Assembly (NCBI GenBank): GCA_020846135.1
Contig: JADLEK010000017.1
Span: 124,001 to 188,000, forward strand
Source of the DNA: Gammaproteobacteria bacterium
Lineage (GTDB): Bacteria; Pseudomonadota; Gammaproteobacteria; Competibacterales; Competibacteraceae
Direction: 5' to 3'
Length of the DNA stretch: 64,000 nucleotides
Under the pieces are notes generated by a model. It searched no databases, was not told where the DNA came from, and was given only the letters and a program-made list of their open reading frames with translations. Below are positions 54,586 to 63,330 of this stretch, piece by piece; the stretch's first letter is position 1; each line of letters opens with the position of its first letter. A program made the position numbers and the translations under genes.

Positions 54586-55934
54586 CCGCCTTGGGCCGAC
54601 TCTTTTGGAAGTTTTTTTTCGCCTTCTGGCTGACGCTGCTGATCGCAAGCGTAGGGGTCGGTACGGCCGTTTGGCTTCACAGGCAGACGCTGGAGGATCG
54701 CGACCGCGCGCTGGCGGGCGGTCCCCGGACGCTGTTCCTGGTCGGCGCAGCGGCGGCGACGCTCCGGCACGGTGGAATCGGAGCGTTGCGCGAGCTACTG
54801 GATGAGTGGAATCGCCAGGGCGATACCTCGGTGTATGTGGTCAACGACGCTAGGCAAGAACTGTTCGACCGGGCGGTTCAGCCCGAAGCGCTGGTGCAAG
54901 CCGACCGCTTGGCGCGAGAGGATCGGGAACCGCGCGTGGCCCGGCTGGAGACCGCAAACCAGCGGCAATACTTGTTGTTCGTTCCCGCCGAAAGCGAGGC
55001 GGCGCCGCATGGTCCACCGCCGTCGCCTTGGGTGCCGATCAGCATCGGCATCCTTGCCAGTCTCGGTTTCAGCGCATTATTGGCTTGGTATCTGTCAAAG
55101 CCGATCCGCCATCTGCGCGGCGCGTTCGACGCGGCGGCGGCGGGAAAGCTTGAAACGCGGATCGGGCTCCACATGGGACGGTGGGGCGACGAAATTTCCG
55201 ATCTTGGCCGGGATTTCGACCACATGGCCGGGCAACTGCAAATTCTGCTCAGCTCCCAGCGACGCCTGCTGCACGATGTGTCGCACGAGATCCGTTCACC
55301 ATTGGCGCGGCTGCAAGCCGCCATCGGTCTGACGCGGCAACAACCGGAAAGGCTGGACGCCTCGCTGGATCGCATCGAGCGGGAAGCGGGTCGCCTGAAT
55401 GAACTGGTGGGGGAACTGCTGACCTTGTCGCGGCTGGAGGTTGGCATGACCAGCGCAGCGGACGAGGAAGTCGATGTGGTGGATCTGGTGGCGGGCATCG
55501 CCGCCGACGCCCGCTTCGAGGCGGAGGCGACCGGGCGGCGGGTGCTGTTTTTCGGCGCGGGCGCGATTTTCGTCAGAGTTCGCGCCGAGTTGCTGCACCG
55601 CGCACTGGAGAATGTAATCCGCAATGCGGTGAAGTACACGCGCGAAGGCACTGCGGCTGAAGTCCGGATCGAGCAGTGGGCAGCGTCCAATTGTCTGATC
55701 GTGACCGTTTCGGATCAGGGTCCCGGCGTTCCCGAAACCGATTTGCAGGCGATTTTTGAACCGTTTTTCCGCAGCGAAGCCCACGGAAAAACCGTCGGCT
55801 TCGGCTTGGGGCTGGCCATCGCCCGCCGAGCCATTGAAATGCATGGCGGGACTATCCGTGCGCTGAATCGCGACGGGGGCGGGCTATGCGTCGAAATGGT
55901 TTTACCGACAATCTCCAGCACTTATGAAACATAG
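54582..55934 (+). CDS. envelope sensor histidine kinase (CpxA-like)
   Basis: This 450-residue kinase has a first membrane helix (about 8-30), a small periplasmic domain (about 31-145), a second helix (about 148-168), then HAMP, HisKA with the acceptor His in HDVSHEIRSPLARLQ, and HATPase (N-box NVIRNAVKYT, G1 DQGPGVP, G2 GFGLGLAIARR). The start is GTG overlapping the regulator stop. The periplasmic part is short, suggesting envelope stress or direct drug sensing. No gene follows closely on this strand. Confidence 0.93.
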   Translation: MTALGRLFWKFFFAFWLTLLIASVGVGTAVWLHRQTLEDRDRALAGGPRTLFLVGAAAATLRHGGIGALRELLDEWNRQGDTSVYVVNDARQELFDRAVQPEALVQADRLAREDREPRVARLETANQRQYLLFVPAESEAAPHGPPPSPWVPISIGILASLGFSALLAWYLSKPIRHLRGAFDAAAAGKLETRIGLHMGRWGDEISDLGRDFDHMAGQLQILLSSQRRLLHDVSHEIRSPLARLQAAIGLTRQQPERLDASLDRIEREAGRLNELVGELLTLSRLEVGMTSAADEEVDVVDLVAGIAADARFEAEATGRRVLFFGAGAIFVRVRAELLHRALENVIRNAVKYTREGTAAEVRIEQWAASNCLIVTVSDQGPGVPETDLQAIFEPFFRSEAHGKTVGFGLGLAIARRAIEMHGGTIRALNRDGGGLCVEMVLPTISSTYET

Positions 55935-56012
55935 ATACTGTTAGAGAGTCAGCCTCACGGCCTGGTTGAAAGCGGGATCCGGGGTTGTTGCCGGGTTGCC
56001 GGGATACCGCTC
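55935..56012. other. short convergent gap
   Basis: I see no feature between the kinase gene and the convergent remnant that starts at 56013. Confidence 0.4.
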
Positions 56013-56484
56013 TCATCCACCGCACACCCGCCGATTGACCTCACGATCCAGCGGATCAGGCTCTAATCCCAGATAGATTTTTCGCAAATGATCCCATAGC
56101 GCCAACTGCTCCCAGCGTGGTTCCTTGAGCATCTTCTGTTCGATGGTCAGGTAGGGGTGCGGCAGAAAAACCGTCATCTTGGTCAGTCAGGTTCGCCAGC
56201 CAGGCGACCTGCTCGGAACCGATTTGCCGGAATTTGGCCTGCGCATCCGGGGTCGCCGCCAACTCAGCCATCAAAACGTAGCAATGCCGCTGCACCTGCA
56301 CGAGCAGGCCATTGATTTCACGGTCATCAATCAGGGCGCGGGCGAATCCGATCATCGATCCGGCCTCGTCAACTGCGCCAAAGGCTTCCGGTTGCGGATG
56401 GTGTTTGGGTACGCGCCCGGCGCCCAGCAAGCCCGTCGTGCCATCGTCGCCCCGCGCCGTGTACCATGGAAATGCCTTGCTCAT
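56013..56484 (-). pseudogene. cob(I)alamin adenosyltransferase (PduO/MMAB type), truncated and frame-disrupted
   Basis: The N-terminal ~110 residues fit the ATP:cob(I)alamin adenosyltransferase family: YTARGDDGTTGLLGAGRVPKHHPQPEAFGAVDEAGS, then IQRHLFDL-like VQRHCYVLMAELA and SEQVAWL. After ~115 residues the frame loses family character and ends at 56056, about 50 residues short. In the +1 frame a protein-like stretch EPRWEQLALWDHLRKIYLGLEPDPLDREVNRR runs to a stop at 56013. It does not look like the missing end of the enzyme, so this may be a join to another gene tail. It is probably non-functional. Its place in the uptake operon points to cobalamin. Confidence 0.65.
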
Positions 56485-56520
56485 TGCTCCTCCCGATTTC
56501 AAAAATGAGGGTTGAATGGT

Positions 56521-57453
56521 TCAGCCGTATTTCTGAACCCATTGCCGATTCCGCTCGGCTCTCTCTGCCTCCTGGATCACCGGACAACTGGCGCAAAAAT
56601 GGCGTTGCTTGCCTTTGAAATACAAACAACAACTGGCGCGAATATGGAAATAATGATGTTTTCCCTGTTCGCGGATGAAGTACCAATGCGGGAGCGAATC
56701 GGCCAGCGGTCACGATGCGTCATAAAACAGAGTCAAGTAACGCCTGAACCGGTCTTCGGGTAGTTGCAATCGCTTGCTGATGTTGAGGATTTGCCCGACC
56801 CAGGATGAACTGACCATCGCCCACAGCGCCTTGTGGGAAAAGCCTGACCATTCATGCAATGCCTCAACGACCGGTTTTGCATGGCCCGCAAGCTGATGAG
56901 CCACCAGATGGATCGCCGCATCCGGGTCCGAATAGCTTAAGAGGCAATGCGGATGGGCGCTGAAACGATGATCCCTGGCGATGAGGAAGCCATCGCTGTT
57001 CAGGCAAATCGCCTGAAACAGGGTGTTGTCGGCAAAACACAGATCCCCCTCTTCAGCGGGATACCAGGGTATCGGCTTGTCCATCAACAAGGGCGCAATC
57101 ACCGCGCCCGCCGACCAGCCATAACGAAGCAGAAAAGAAGCAGCGGCAAACCGCCGACTGGCGATGCGGCTTCGCGTCATCAAGGCTTGCAATAGCCCGG
57201 CATAAAAACCCTCCTGTGGTTGGCGCATTGCCGAATGACTCAACCAGAACAACGCCGGAAGTGAACTATTCCCGGTCGCTCCAGTGGTTTGTTCAGTCCT
57301 CGCCGGAACCTCAGATCGGTTTCTGACCACCGTCGTATAGATGCCTGAGGCATTGATCGCCGCGATGGTCGCCAGCAAAGGCGCGGGAGCATCATTCTCG
57401 GATTGCATCTCAAACATCCCCGAAGAGTGGTCGGAGGGGGAAACGTGGATCAT
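56521..57453 (-). pseudogene. FhuF-like siderophore-iron reductase interrupted by an in-frame TGA
   Basis: The frame starting near MIHVSPSDHSS reads like a FhuF-family ferric-siderophore reductase through LFYDAS, where a TGA stands at 56710-56712. The same frame continues without a gap for 63 codons: PLADSLPHWYFIREQGKHHYFHIRASCC...CASC. That tail holds the family [2Fe-2S] motif CC-x10-C-x2-C and ends at 56521. The stop is therefore a single nonsense change or a sequencing error, and it removes the whole cluster-binding end. A C-to-T change of an Arg codon (CGA) would explain it. It lies between the CsoR-like gene and the adenosyltransferase remnant. Confidence 0.8.
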
Positions 57454-57481
57454 CGGGGCGTTCCGAATGGGTTGCTGAAGA

Positions 57482-57748
57482 TCAGGAGTTGTCGAGAAAC
57501 AGAGCGGCGATTTCGTGCGCCGCCTGGTCGCGCCGACTTCGATCATTTTCCTTAGCGAGGTGGTGGTGGAGATGCTCGACGAGTAGCCCAGAGCGGATTT
57601 GGCCAAGTTCGCGGTGGCAGTCATGTACCCCGTTCAGCAACTCGACGCAGGACAGCCCGCGTTCGAGACGGTCCAGCAGCGCCTCGATGCGATTGCGATG
57701 CGCAAGCAAATCATCGCGAAGATGATCCGAATGTTCGATGTGAGCCAT
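57482..57748 (-). CDS. CsoR/RcnR/FrmR-family small metal-responsive repressor
   Basis: This 88-residue all-helical protein has LRDDLLAHRNRIEALLDRLERGLSCVELL, then VHDCHRELGQI and LLVEHLHHHLA. The Cys and the two His in the EHLxxHL block are the metal- or formaldehyde-sensing positions of the CsoR superfamily. The start MAHIEHSDHL gives the normal length; the frame is open 20 codons further up, but that overlaps the CWC gene region. It could sense metal (for example Co or Cu) and control the uptake operon. Which ligand it binds cannot be told. Confidence 0.72.
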   Translation of the reverse strand: MAHIEHSDHLRDDLLAHRNRIEALLDRLERGLSCVELLNGVHDCHRELGQIRSGLLVEHLHHHLAKENDRSRRDQAAHEIAALFLDNS

Positions 57749-57807
57749 GTTTAATATTTCTCCGTTTGGAATGCTTGCTGTAGCAAGGCTTTTTTCAATG
57801 AATTTCA

Positions 57808-58047
57808 CTACCGCCGCCGAAGCAAATCATGGAACCGTTCCAGGGTCTGAGCGGGACGGCGGCGTCCTGTTGCACACGTCTTGCAGATACAGGCGATGCC
57901 TCGCGCTTCGGGAGGAATTTTTTCGAGCACCTCGGCGGGTATCGGTGTCTCAAAACGCCAGCAGGTTGATTCGCCCGCCGCGATTCCGCATTCGTTGGGC
58001 TACCCGCACAGCGGGCAATGGCAAGGATGGACATTCACGGTTGTCAC
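57808..58047 (-). pseudogene. cysteine-rich CWC-family protein with in-frame TAG
   Basis: The frame of 80 codons starts at a GTG overlapping the ATPase stop (GTGA). It encodes CHCPLCG-stop-PNECG, then STCWRFETPIPAEVLEKIPPEARGIACICKTCA. This is the pattern of the small CWC family (CPLCGQPN.C....CWC). The stop is TAG at codon 16 (58000-58002), where relatives usually have Gln, so a single CAG to TAG change is the likely cause. Everything else, including the spaced Cys residues, is intact. It is too short for automatic gene calls because of the stop. Confidence 0.75.
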
Positions 58048-59081
58048 CCGGCTATTGCTGGGAAAAAGCACGCTTTCACGCCGCTCATCGCCTGGGATAG
58101 CGTCGGATAGTCCTGCCAGGTTTCCGCATGGCGAAGACGCCAGATCGGCTGTCCACTCTGATTATGGACTTCGATGTGCAGGGCAGACCGAGGGCCATCA
58201 GGGCCGTTGACGATGAATCCCTCTCGCTCCAGCGCCCGCCCAGTCCACAAGGCGGGTAACCCTTGACCCGTCAGGTCAACGCAACCACGAGCCGGGTTAT
58301 GCACTTTGAAATGGCCGCCGTGCGAATCAAATTCGACGCCCGCGCTCTCGAACACCGCCTGAAACGCACCGTCCAGCACCAGTTCTTCCGGCATCCCGGC
58401 CCGGATCGGCCCGCCCGGCGGCAACAGCCACAGCCGATCTGCCCCGCGCAACGCCAAATCCAGATCGTGGGTGGACAGCAGCACTGCCCGCCCACTCTCT
58501 CGCGCCAGCCGTCGCAAAATGCCCATGATTTCGACCCGGCGCGGCCAATCCAGAAACGCGGTCGGCTCGTCCAGCAACAACAGATTCGGCTCCTGCGCCA
58601 ACGCCCGGGCGATCAATGCTTTTTGCCGTTCACCGTCGCTCAGTTGGCCGAACAGGCGCAAGGCCAGCGCGGTCGCGCCCACTGCCGCAAGCGCCTGATC
58701 AATGCATATTTCATCCGCCGCCGTCAGGCGTCCGGCCCAATCGGTGTAGGGATAGCGGCCCAAGGCGACCAGGGCGCGCACCGACAACGCGCCGACCTCG
58801 GCCCGGTCGGTCAGCACCACGCCCAAGCGCCGCGCCCGATCAATCGGCGACAAGCGGTACAAGTCCGTGCCCATGATCTGAATCTGGCCCTGCAACGGCG
58901 CTTGCATCCCGGCCAGGGTGCGCAACAGGGTGGATTTACCGGCACCGTTGGGACCGAGCAGGCACACCAGTTCCCCGGCTTCCAGGCGAAGGTTGATCGA
59001 CGCGACCACTACCCGCCGCGTGGTGGATCGGCTCTGATAGCCAATGGCTAAATCGTGGGTTTCCAGCAGAGGTTCGGACAT
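58044..59081 (-). CDS. FecE/BtuD-type ABC transporter ATPase with C-terminal extension
   Basis: This 345-residue ATPase has Walker A GPNGAGKST, signature LSDGERQKALIARAL, Walker B LLLLDEPTAFLDW and H-loop STHDLD. The first ~255 residues equal a full FepC/BtuD-type ATPase. A further ~90 residues (from about 255) form an extra domain ending in WQDYPTLSQAMSGVKACFFPA, also seen in some iron/cobalamin importers. It follows the permease gene by 13 bases and overlaps the CWC frame by 4. Confidence 0.93.
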   Translation of the reverse strand: MSEPLLETHDLAIGYQSRSTTRRVVVASINLRLEAGELVCLLGPNGAGKSTLLRTLAGMQAPLQGQIQIMGTDLYRLSPIDRARRLGVVLTDRAEVGALSVRALVALGRYPYTDWAGRLTAADEICIDQALAAVGATALALRLFGQLSDGERQKALIARALAQEPNLLLLDEPTAFLDWPRRVEIMGILRRLARESGRAVLLSTHDLDLALRGADRLWLLPPGGPIRAGMPEELVLDGAFQAVFESAGVEFDSHGGHFKVHNPARGCVDLTGQGLPALWTGRALEREGFIVNGPDGPRSALHIEVHNQSGQPIWRLRHAETWQDYPTLSQAMSGVKACFFPAIAG

Positions 59082-59094
59082 GGCGCAAGTCGGC

Positions 59095-60162
59095 TCAGGT
59101 GGCGAAAGCGGCGCGCACGTTGTCGCGGCGCAAGATGATCCACATCACCACCGGCGCACCCAACAGCGCGGTGACGGCGTTCAGCGGCAAAATCGCTTGG
59201 CTGCCGGGAACCGCCGCGATGACATCCGCCAGCAGTGCGATCAAGCCGCCCATCAGCATCGAAGCCGGAACCAGAATCCGGTGATCCGAGGTGTTGAACA
59301 GGGATCGGCACAGGTGCGGAACCGCCACGCCGAGGAAGGCTATCGGCCCGCAAAACGCGGTGACCGCGCCCGCCAGCACCGATGTTCCCGCGATCAGCCA
59401 GAAGCGCACCTGCCGGACATTGACGCCCATGCTTTGGGCATAGGCTTCGCCCATCAGCAGTGCATTCAGTGGCTTGGTCAACAGACCCGCCAGCAGCAGG
59501 CCCGCGCCGATGACCGGCGCCAGAATCCCCAGTTGTCGCCTGGTGACGCCGCCGAAACTGCCGAAAGTCCAGGCGATATAGGCTTGAATCTGCTCCGGGA
59601 CGCTGAAATAAATCAGAATGCTGACCACCGCGCCGGTGGCGTAGGCCATCATCAGTCCCAGCAACAGCAGGGTCATGGCCTGTTGCATCCGCTGCGCAAT
59701 CAGCATCACCAGTCCGGTCACCGCTGCCGCGCCACTGACCGCCGCCATAATCAGCCCCAGATCGCCGAACAGGCCGACGCTGGATAAAAAGCCGGTCGCC
59801 GCGCCGGTGGACAGCACCACCAGCGCCACGCCCAGACTGGCGCCGGCGCTGATGCCGAGAATGAACGGATCGGCCAGCGGATTGCGAAACAGGGTTTGCA
59901 TTTGCAGACCGCTGACCGCCAGTGCCGCACCCGCCAGCACTGCCGTAATGGCCTTGGGCAGGCGAAAGGTCAGCACGATATGGCTCCAACTGGCTTTAGC
60001 CGATTCGCCGCCGGTCAGAATCGTGACGATCTCGCTCAACGGAATGTGGATTGATCCCAAAGCCAGACTGAAGACGAAGGCGGCAAGCAACGCTAAAGCC
60101 AGTCCGCCGAGGGTGGCGATCTGCCGGCTGCCGTTGTATGAAGGGGCGGAACCAATGGGCAT
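59095..60162 (-). CDS. FecCD/BtuC-type ABC transporter permease
   Basis: This 355-residue BtuC-family permease has about ten transmembrane segments. Diagnostic blocks are GLQMQTLFRNPLADPFILGISAGASLG, GEAYAQSMGVNVRQVR and CGPIAFLGVAVPHLCRSLF. It imports iron-siderophore, heme or cobalamin across the inner membrane with the ATPase encoded next. It follows the binding protein gene by 14 bases. Confidence 0.95.
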   Translation of the reverse strand: MPIGSAPSYNGSRQIATLGGLALALLAAFVFSLALGSIHIPLSEIVTILTGGESAKASWSHIVLTFRLPKAITAVLAGAALAVSGLQMQTLFRNPLADPFILGISAGASLGVALVVLSTGAATGFLSSVGLFGDLGLIMAAVSGAAAVTGLVMLIAQRMQQAMTLLLLGLMMAYATGAVVSILIYFSVPEQIQAYIAWTFGSFGGVTRRQLGILAPVIGAGLLLAGLLTKPLNALLMGEAYAQSMGVNVRQVRFWLIAGTSVLAGAVTAFCGPIAFLGVAVPHLCRSLFNTSDHRILVPASMLMGGLIALLADVIAAVPGSQAILPLNAVTALLGAPVVMWIILRRDNVRAAFAT

Positions 60163-60176
60163 GACTCATTCACAGT

Positions 60177-61400
60177 TCATGGCAACCACCGGTAATACTT
60201 CAAGCGGTGATCAGGCAAACGGTCGGGATGCAGAATTTTGATCACATCGGCTAGCAGCACATCGGGTTCGATGATTCCGGTTTCCCAATAATCATCGGCT
60301 TTGTACTCATTGAGCCGGGCGTTGTGGTTATAAACCCGGCGCTCACGAAACGCCTTGAAAGCGCCATAGCGTTCATTCGCCACCAGCAGGTCAGCGCGAG
60401 TCAGCCAGTCCAGCCCACTGGTAAACCACACATCCGCCTCTCCCGCCCGCTCAAAAACAGTCTCGAAGCTCAAAGCAACACTGGCCTGATGCGTGTCGTC
60501 GGCCCAGCGATAAACCCCGCCCGCATCCGCAACCAGTTGAGCGATATAGCTGTTGCCGCCCGGCACATACCAGACATCACGATGCAGATAGCCGCCAAAC
60601 ACACTCGGCTTCTGCGCGGCGGGTAAATCCCGAAGCTGATGGACATAGCCCTGATAGCGGTCAACCATCTCGGCAAAACGGCGTTGCGCCAATCCGTCCT
60701 TATTGAGAAAGGCGGCAGTAAATTTCAGCCATTCGCTGCGCCCTAATAGAGTCGGTTCGACATATTCGGAGTTGATGGCGACATGCACGCCCGCATTGAG
60801 CAACAGCGGATGGTTGTTGTATTGCGGTTGATCATGGCCCACGGCGGTAATCAAATCCGGGGCCAGATCGAGAATAACTTCAAGGTTTATACTGGGGCCG
60901 CGCCCGATTTCCACCACTTCACCGGCGGCAATTTTGCGCCGCGTCGCGGGAGAATAGACATTCTTGAACGCGCTAATCCCCACCAGTCGATCCAGCGCAT
61001 CCAATAACTCCAGATGCGGTAAATTGGTGGTGGACAGAATGGCAATGGATTGAATCGGGATGGAGATGATTTGCGCACCAGCGAAACCCTCAGGAACCGG
61101 CGCGCCGCATTGCACCAGCACATAACGGAAATTCTCCTGCGCATTCGGCCAGGGCGTCATGACCGTGATGATTTTGTAATGCTTGAAATAGGCCACGCTA
61201 AAACCTTTGGCGTAATCCAGCGCGACCTTCTCCGGGAAATAATCCAGTTCCGGGTCATAGCGTTCGATGCAACCGCTGCTCAGATTAGCCGTTGGCTTCT
61301 CGGCGGCACTGGAATTGGAAAAGCCGACCACGCTGAATAGAAACAGCAGAGCGAACAGCGGTTGGCGTAACAGAATGGGAATGGGAAATAGCCGGTTCAT
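60177..61400 (-). CDS. periplasmic cobalamin/Fe-siderophore-type substrate-binding protein
   Basis: This 407-residue protein has a signal peptide (hydrophobic LLRQPLFALLFLFSVVGF, cleavage near SSAAE) and the TroA/BtuF-type bilobed fold. Blocks include YAKGFSVAYFKHYKIITV, LSTTNLPHLELLDALDRLVGISAF, PSINLEVILDLAPDLITAVG and WYVPGGNSYIAQLVADAGG. It is longer than typical BtuF (about 270) because of an N-terminal part that belongs to this subgroup. The ligand is uncertain: the operon hints at cobalamin (adenosyltransferase relic, BtuB-like receptor) and at siderophores (FhuF). Confidence 0.9.
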   Translation of the reverse strand: MNRLFPIPILLRQPLFALLFLFSVVGFSNSSAAEKPTANLSSGCIERYDPELDYFPEKVALDYAKGFSVAYFKHYKIITVMTPWPNAQENFRYVLVQCGAPVPEGFAGAQIISIPIQSIAILSTTNLPHLELLDALDRLVGISAFKNVYSPATRRKIAAGEVVEIGRGPSINLEVILDLAPDLITAVGHDQPQYNNHPLLLNAGVHVAINSEYVEPTLLGRSEWLKFTAAFLNKDGLAQRRFAEMVDRYQGYVHQLRDLPAAQKPSVFGGYLHRDVWYVPGGNSYIAQLVADAGGVYRWADDTHQASVALSFETVFERAGEADVWFTSGLDWLTRADLLVANERYGAFKAFRERRVYNHNARLNEYKADDYWETGIIEPDVLLADVIKILHPDRLPDHRLKYYRWLP

Positions 61401-61415
61401 CAGCTTAACCTTAGC

Positions 61416-62171
61416 TTAACCTTGGTCGTGCAGCCGAAAAGAAATAGGGACATCCAGCGTGGCGCCTACCGTTTGGCCGGACTGTTGGGCGGGGCGGAAA
61501 CGCCAGCGTTTAATCGTTGTTAATGCGGCCTCATCCAGCACCGCGTAACCGCTGCTGCGGGCAATGTCAGCGGCTCCGACGATGCCGGTCGGCAATACCC
61601 GCACCCGGATAATCACCCGGCCTTCGTGTCCCAGACGGCGGGCAAAGGCCGGATAAGTCGGTTTAGGATTGCCCGGCAGCGGCGTCGCCCGGCTTTCCGC
61701 AGCGGCAGAATTACCCATCTCCGCCCCTTGCCCGAGCGGCAGGGATAAAACATAGCGATCCTCAACCTGCTGAATGAGCGATTCCGGGCGAGCGACAGAC
61801 GCCAGTTTTGGCCTGGATTCCGGCTTGGGTTTGGACTTGAGCGCCGGATCGGGTTTCGGTTTCGGCTTCAGCGCGGGTTTCGGCTTGGGAATCGGTTTGG
61901 GGGGTGCAACTTCGGGTTGAGCCGCCGCGAGCGGTGGAATCACTGGCGGCGGCGCGGCTTCGACGACCGGCGCCGCCGACACAGCAGGCGCCGTTGCCAC
62001 CGCTGATTTCGCAAAGGCTTTAGGCGGAATCAGCGTCACGGCGATAGGAAGCAGCTTCGGCGGCGTTGGCGGCGACGCGAATACCGACGCCAGCAGCAGA
62101 TAAGCGATGCCCAGATGCGCCAGCGCGGATAAGCTCGCTGCGGTGGTCTGTTGCTGGAAGTTAAGGCGCAT
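61416..62171 (-). CDS. tonB: TonB energy-transducing protein
   Basis: This 251-residue TonB has an N-terminal membrane helix (SALAHLGIAYLLLASVF), a Pro/Lys-rich spacer of PKPKP-type repeats at about 75-130 and the C-terminal TonB domain with PTYPAFARRLGHEGRVIIRVRVLPTG and WRFRPA. It transmits proton-motive force from ExbB/ExbD to the receptor encoded upstream. It lies 17 bases after exbD. Confidence 0.94.
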   Translation of the reverse strand: MRLNFQQQTTAASLSALAHLGIAYLLLASVFASPPTPPKLLPIAVTLIPPKAFAKSAVATAPAVSAAPVVEAAPPPVIPPLAAAQPEVAPPKPIPKPKPALKPKPKPDPALKSKPKPESRPKLASVARPESLIQQVEDRYVLSLPLGQGAEMGNSAAAESRATPLPGNPKPTYPAFARRLGHEGRVIIRVRVLPTGIVGAADIARSSGYAVLDEAALTTIKRWRFRPAQQSGQTVGATLDVPISFRLHDQG

Positions 62172-62188
62172 GGTTGCCGACCTCCTGC

Positions 62189-62614
62189 TCAGGGCGCTTT
62201 GGCCGTGGTGATGAACCCGATCCGGGTGAGGCCGTGGCGTTGCGCTGCGGCCATCACCTCGGCCAAACGCTGATAAGGCGTATTTTTATCAGCGTACAGG
62301 TGCAATTCCGGCTTGGATTCGGTGTGCGCTGCGGCCTGTAATCGCTGTTCAAAATCGGCTTCGGCCAGCGCGATGCCATTCCAGAGCAATAACCCATCTG
62401 CCGCAATACCCACTTCCACAATCACCGTTTCCGTCGGCGTTGACTGGACTTGAGCATCGGTCTCCGGCAAATTAACCGCCAGTTGATGCGTGATCAGCGG
62501 CAAGGTCAGCATAAAAATCACCAGCAGCACCAACATCACGTCCACCAGCGGCGTGGTGTTGATTTCGGCCACCGGTTGCGCGTGGCGGCTGTGTTGGAAG
62601 CTCCCGAATGCCAT
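62189..62614 (-). CDS. exbD: biopolymer transport protein ExbD
   Basis: This 141-residue protein has one membrane helix with the proton-path Asp in PLVDVMLVLLVIFMLTLPL, then a periplasmic domain (LHLYADKNTPYQRLAEVMAAAQRHGLTRIGF). The start ATG shares a base with the exbB stop (TGATG). It works in the ExbB-ExbD-TonB motor. Confidence 0.95.
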   Translation of the reverse strand: MAFGSFQHSRHAQPVAEINTTPLVDVMLVLLVIFMLTLPLITHQLAVNLPETDAQVQSTPTETVIVEVGIAADGLLLWNGIALAEADFEQRLQAAAHTESKPELHLYADKNTPYQRLAEVMAAAQRHGLTRIGFITTAKAP

Positions 62615-63330
62615 CAGCCGTTCTCCGCCAGCGCGACGGGCGCGGTCAGGACTTGATCCGTCGAGAGATTCGGGTTCGGACGTGGCTTTGGCGGTTTTCC
62701 CGCCAGCAGAAACGCATGGAGATTGAAGGCAAACCCATCCAGTTCCAGCAGCCGGAGCCGATTGGCGCGGGTGAACAGGTTGTAGGCGATCACCGCTGGA
62801 ATCGCCACCGCCAATCCCGCGCCGGTCATCACCAGCGCCTCGCCGACCGGTCCTGCCACTTTGTCTATGGTGGGTTGACCGCTGCTTCCCAGCGCCAACA
62901 GGGCGTGATGGACGCTCCAAACCGTGCCGAACAGCCCGACAAAAGGCGCGGTGCTGCCGACCGTCGCCAACACGGTCAGGCCGTACTCCAGCGCGGCGCT
63001 TTCCACATCCAGCGCCTGGCGCAAGGCGCGCGTGACGAAACCATCAAGATCGCCGTGACCGGGAGGTTGAGAATCGTAGCGGGTCGCGTCCAGCCCGGCT
63101 GCCGCCAACCGTCCCAACGCATGTTGAGGGTCATGATCCACGGCGCGGTCCGGGTCGCGGCGATTCCAGAACTGTTCTAGAAAGTGGCGCTCGGTCACTC
63201 GCTGTCGGCGGTTCTGACCGTATTTAAACAGCATCACCGACCAGGTGGAAAAGGACATGAGCAGCAGAATAGCAGCGGTGATCAGACTCACGCGGTCCGC
63301 CTGATCGACATAGTGGATTAGAATTTCCAT
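62614..63330 (-). CDS. exbB: biopolymer transport protein ExbB
   Basis: This 238-residue MotA/TolQ/ExbB-family proton channel has three helices. Key block: LTVLATVGSTAPFVGLFGTVWSVHHAL, and then GEALVMTGAGLAVAIPAVIAYN. It overlaps the receptor gene end by 13 bases and exbD by one base, so expression is coupled along the operon. Confidence 0.95.
   Translation of the reverse strand: MEILIHYVDQADRVSLITAAILLLMSFSTWSVMLFKYGQNRRQRVTERHFLEQFWNRRDPDRAVDHDPQHALGRLAAAGLDATRYDSQPPGHGDLDGFVTRALRQALDVESAALEYGLTVLATVGSTAPFVGLFGTVWSVHHALLALGSSGQPTIDKVAGPVGEALVMTGAGLAVAIPAVIAYNLFTRANRLRLLELDGFAFNLHAFLLAGKPPKPRPNPNLSTDQVLTAPVALAENG

Noticed and set aside
56710-56712. TGA in the FhuF-like gene as a selenocysteine codon
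   Set aside because: The position is not a Cys position of the family, and no hairpin-like insertion element is evident right after it. A nonsense change is simpler.
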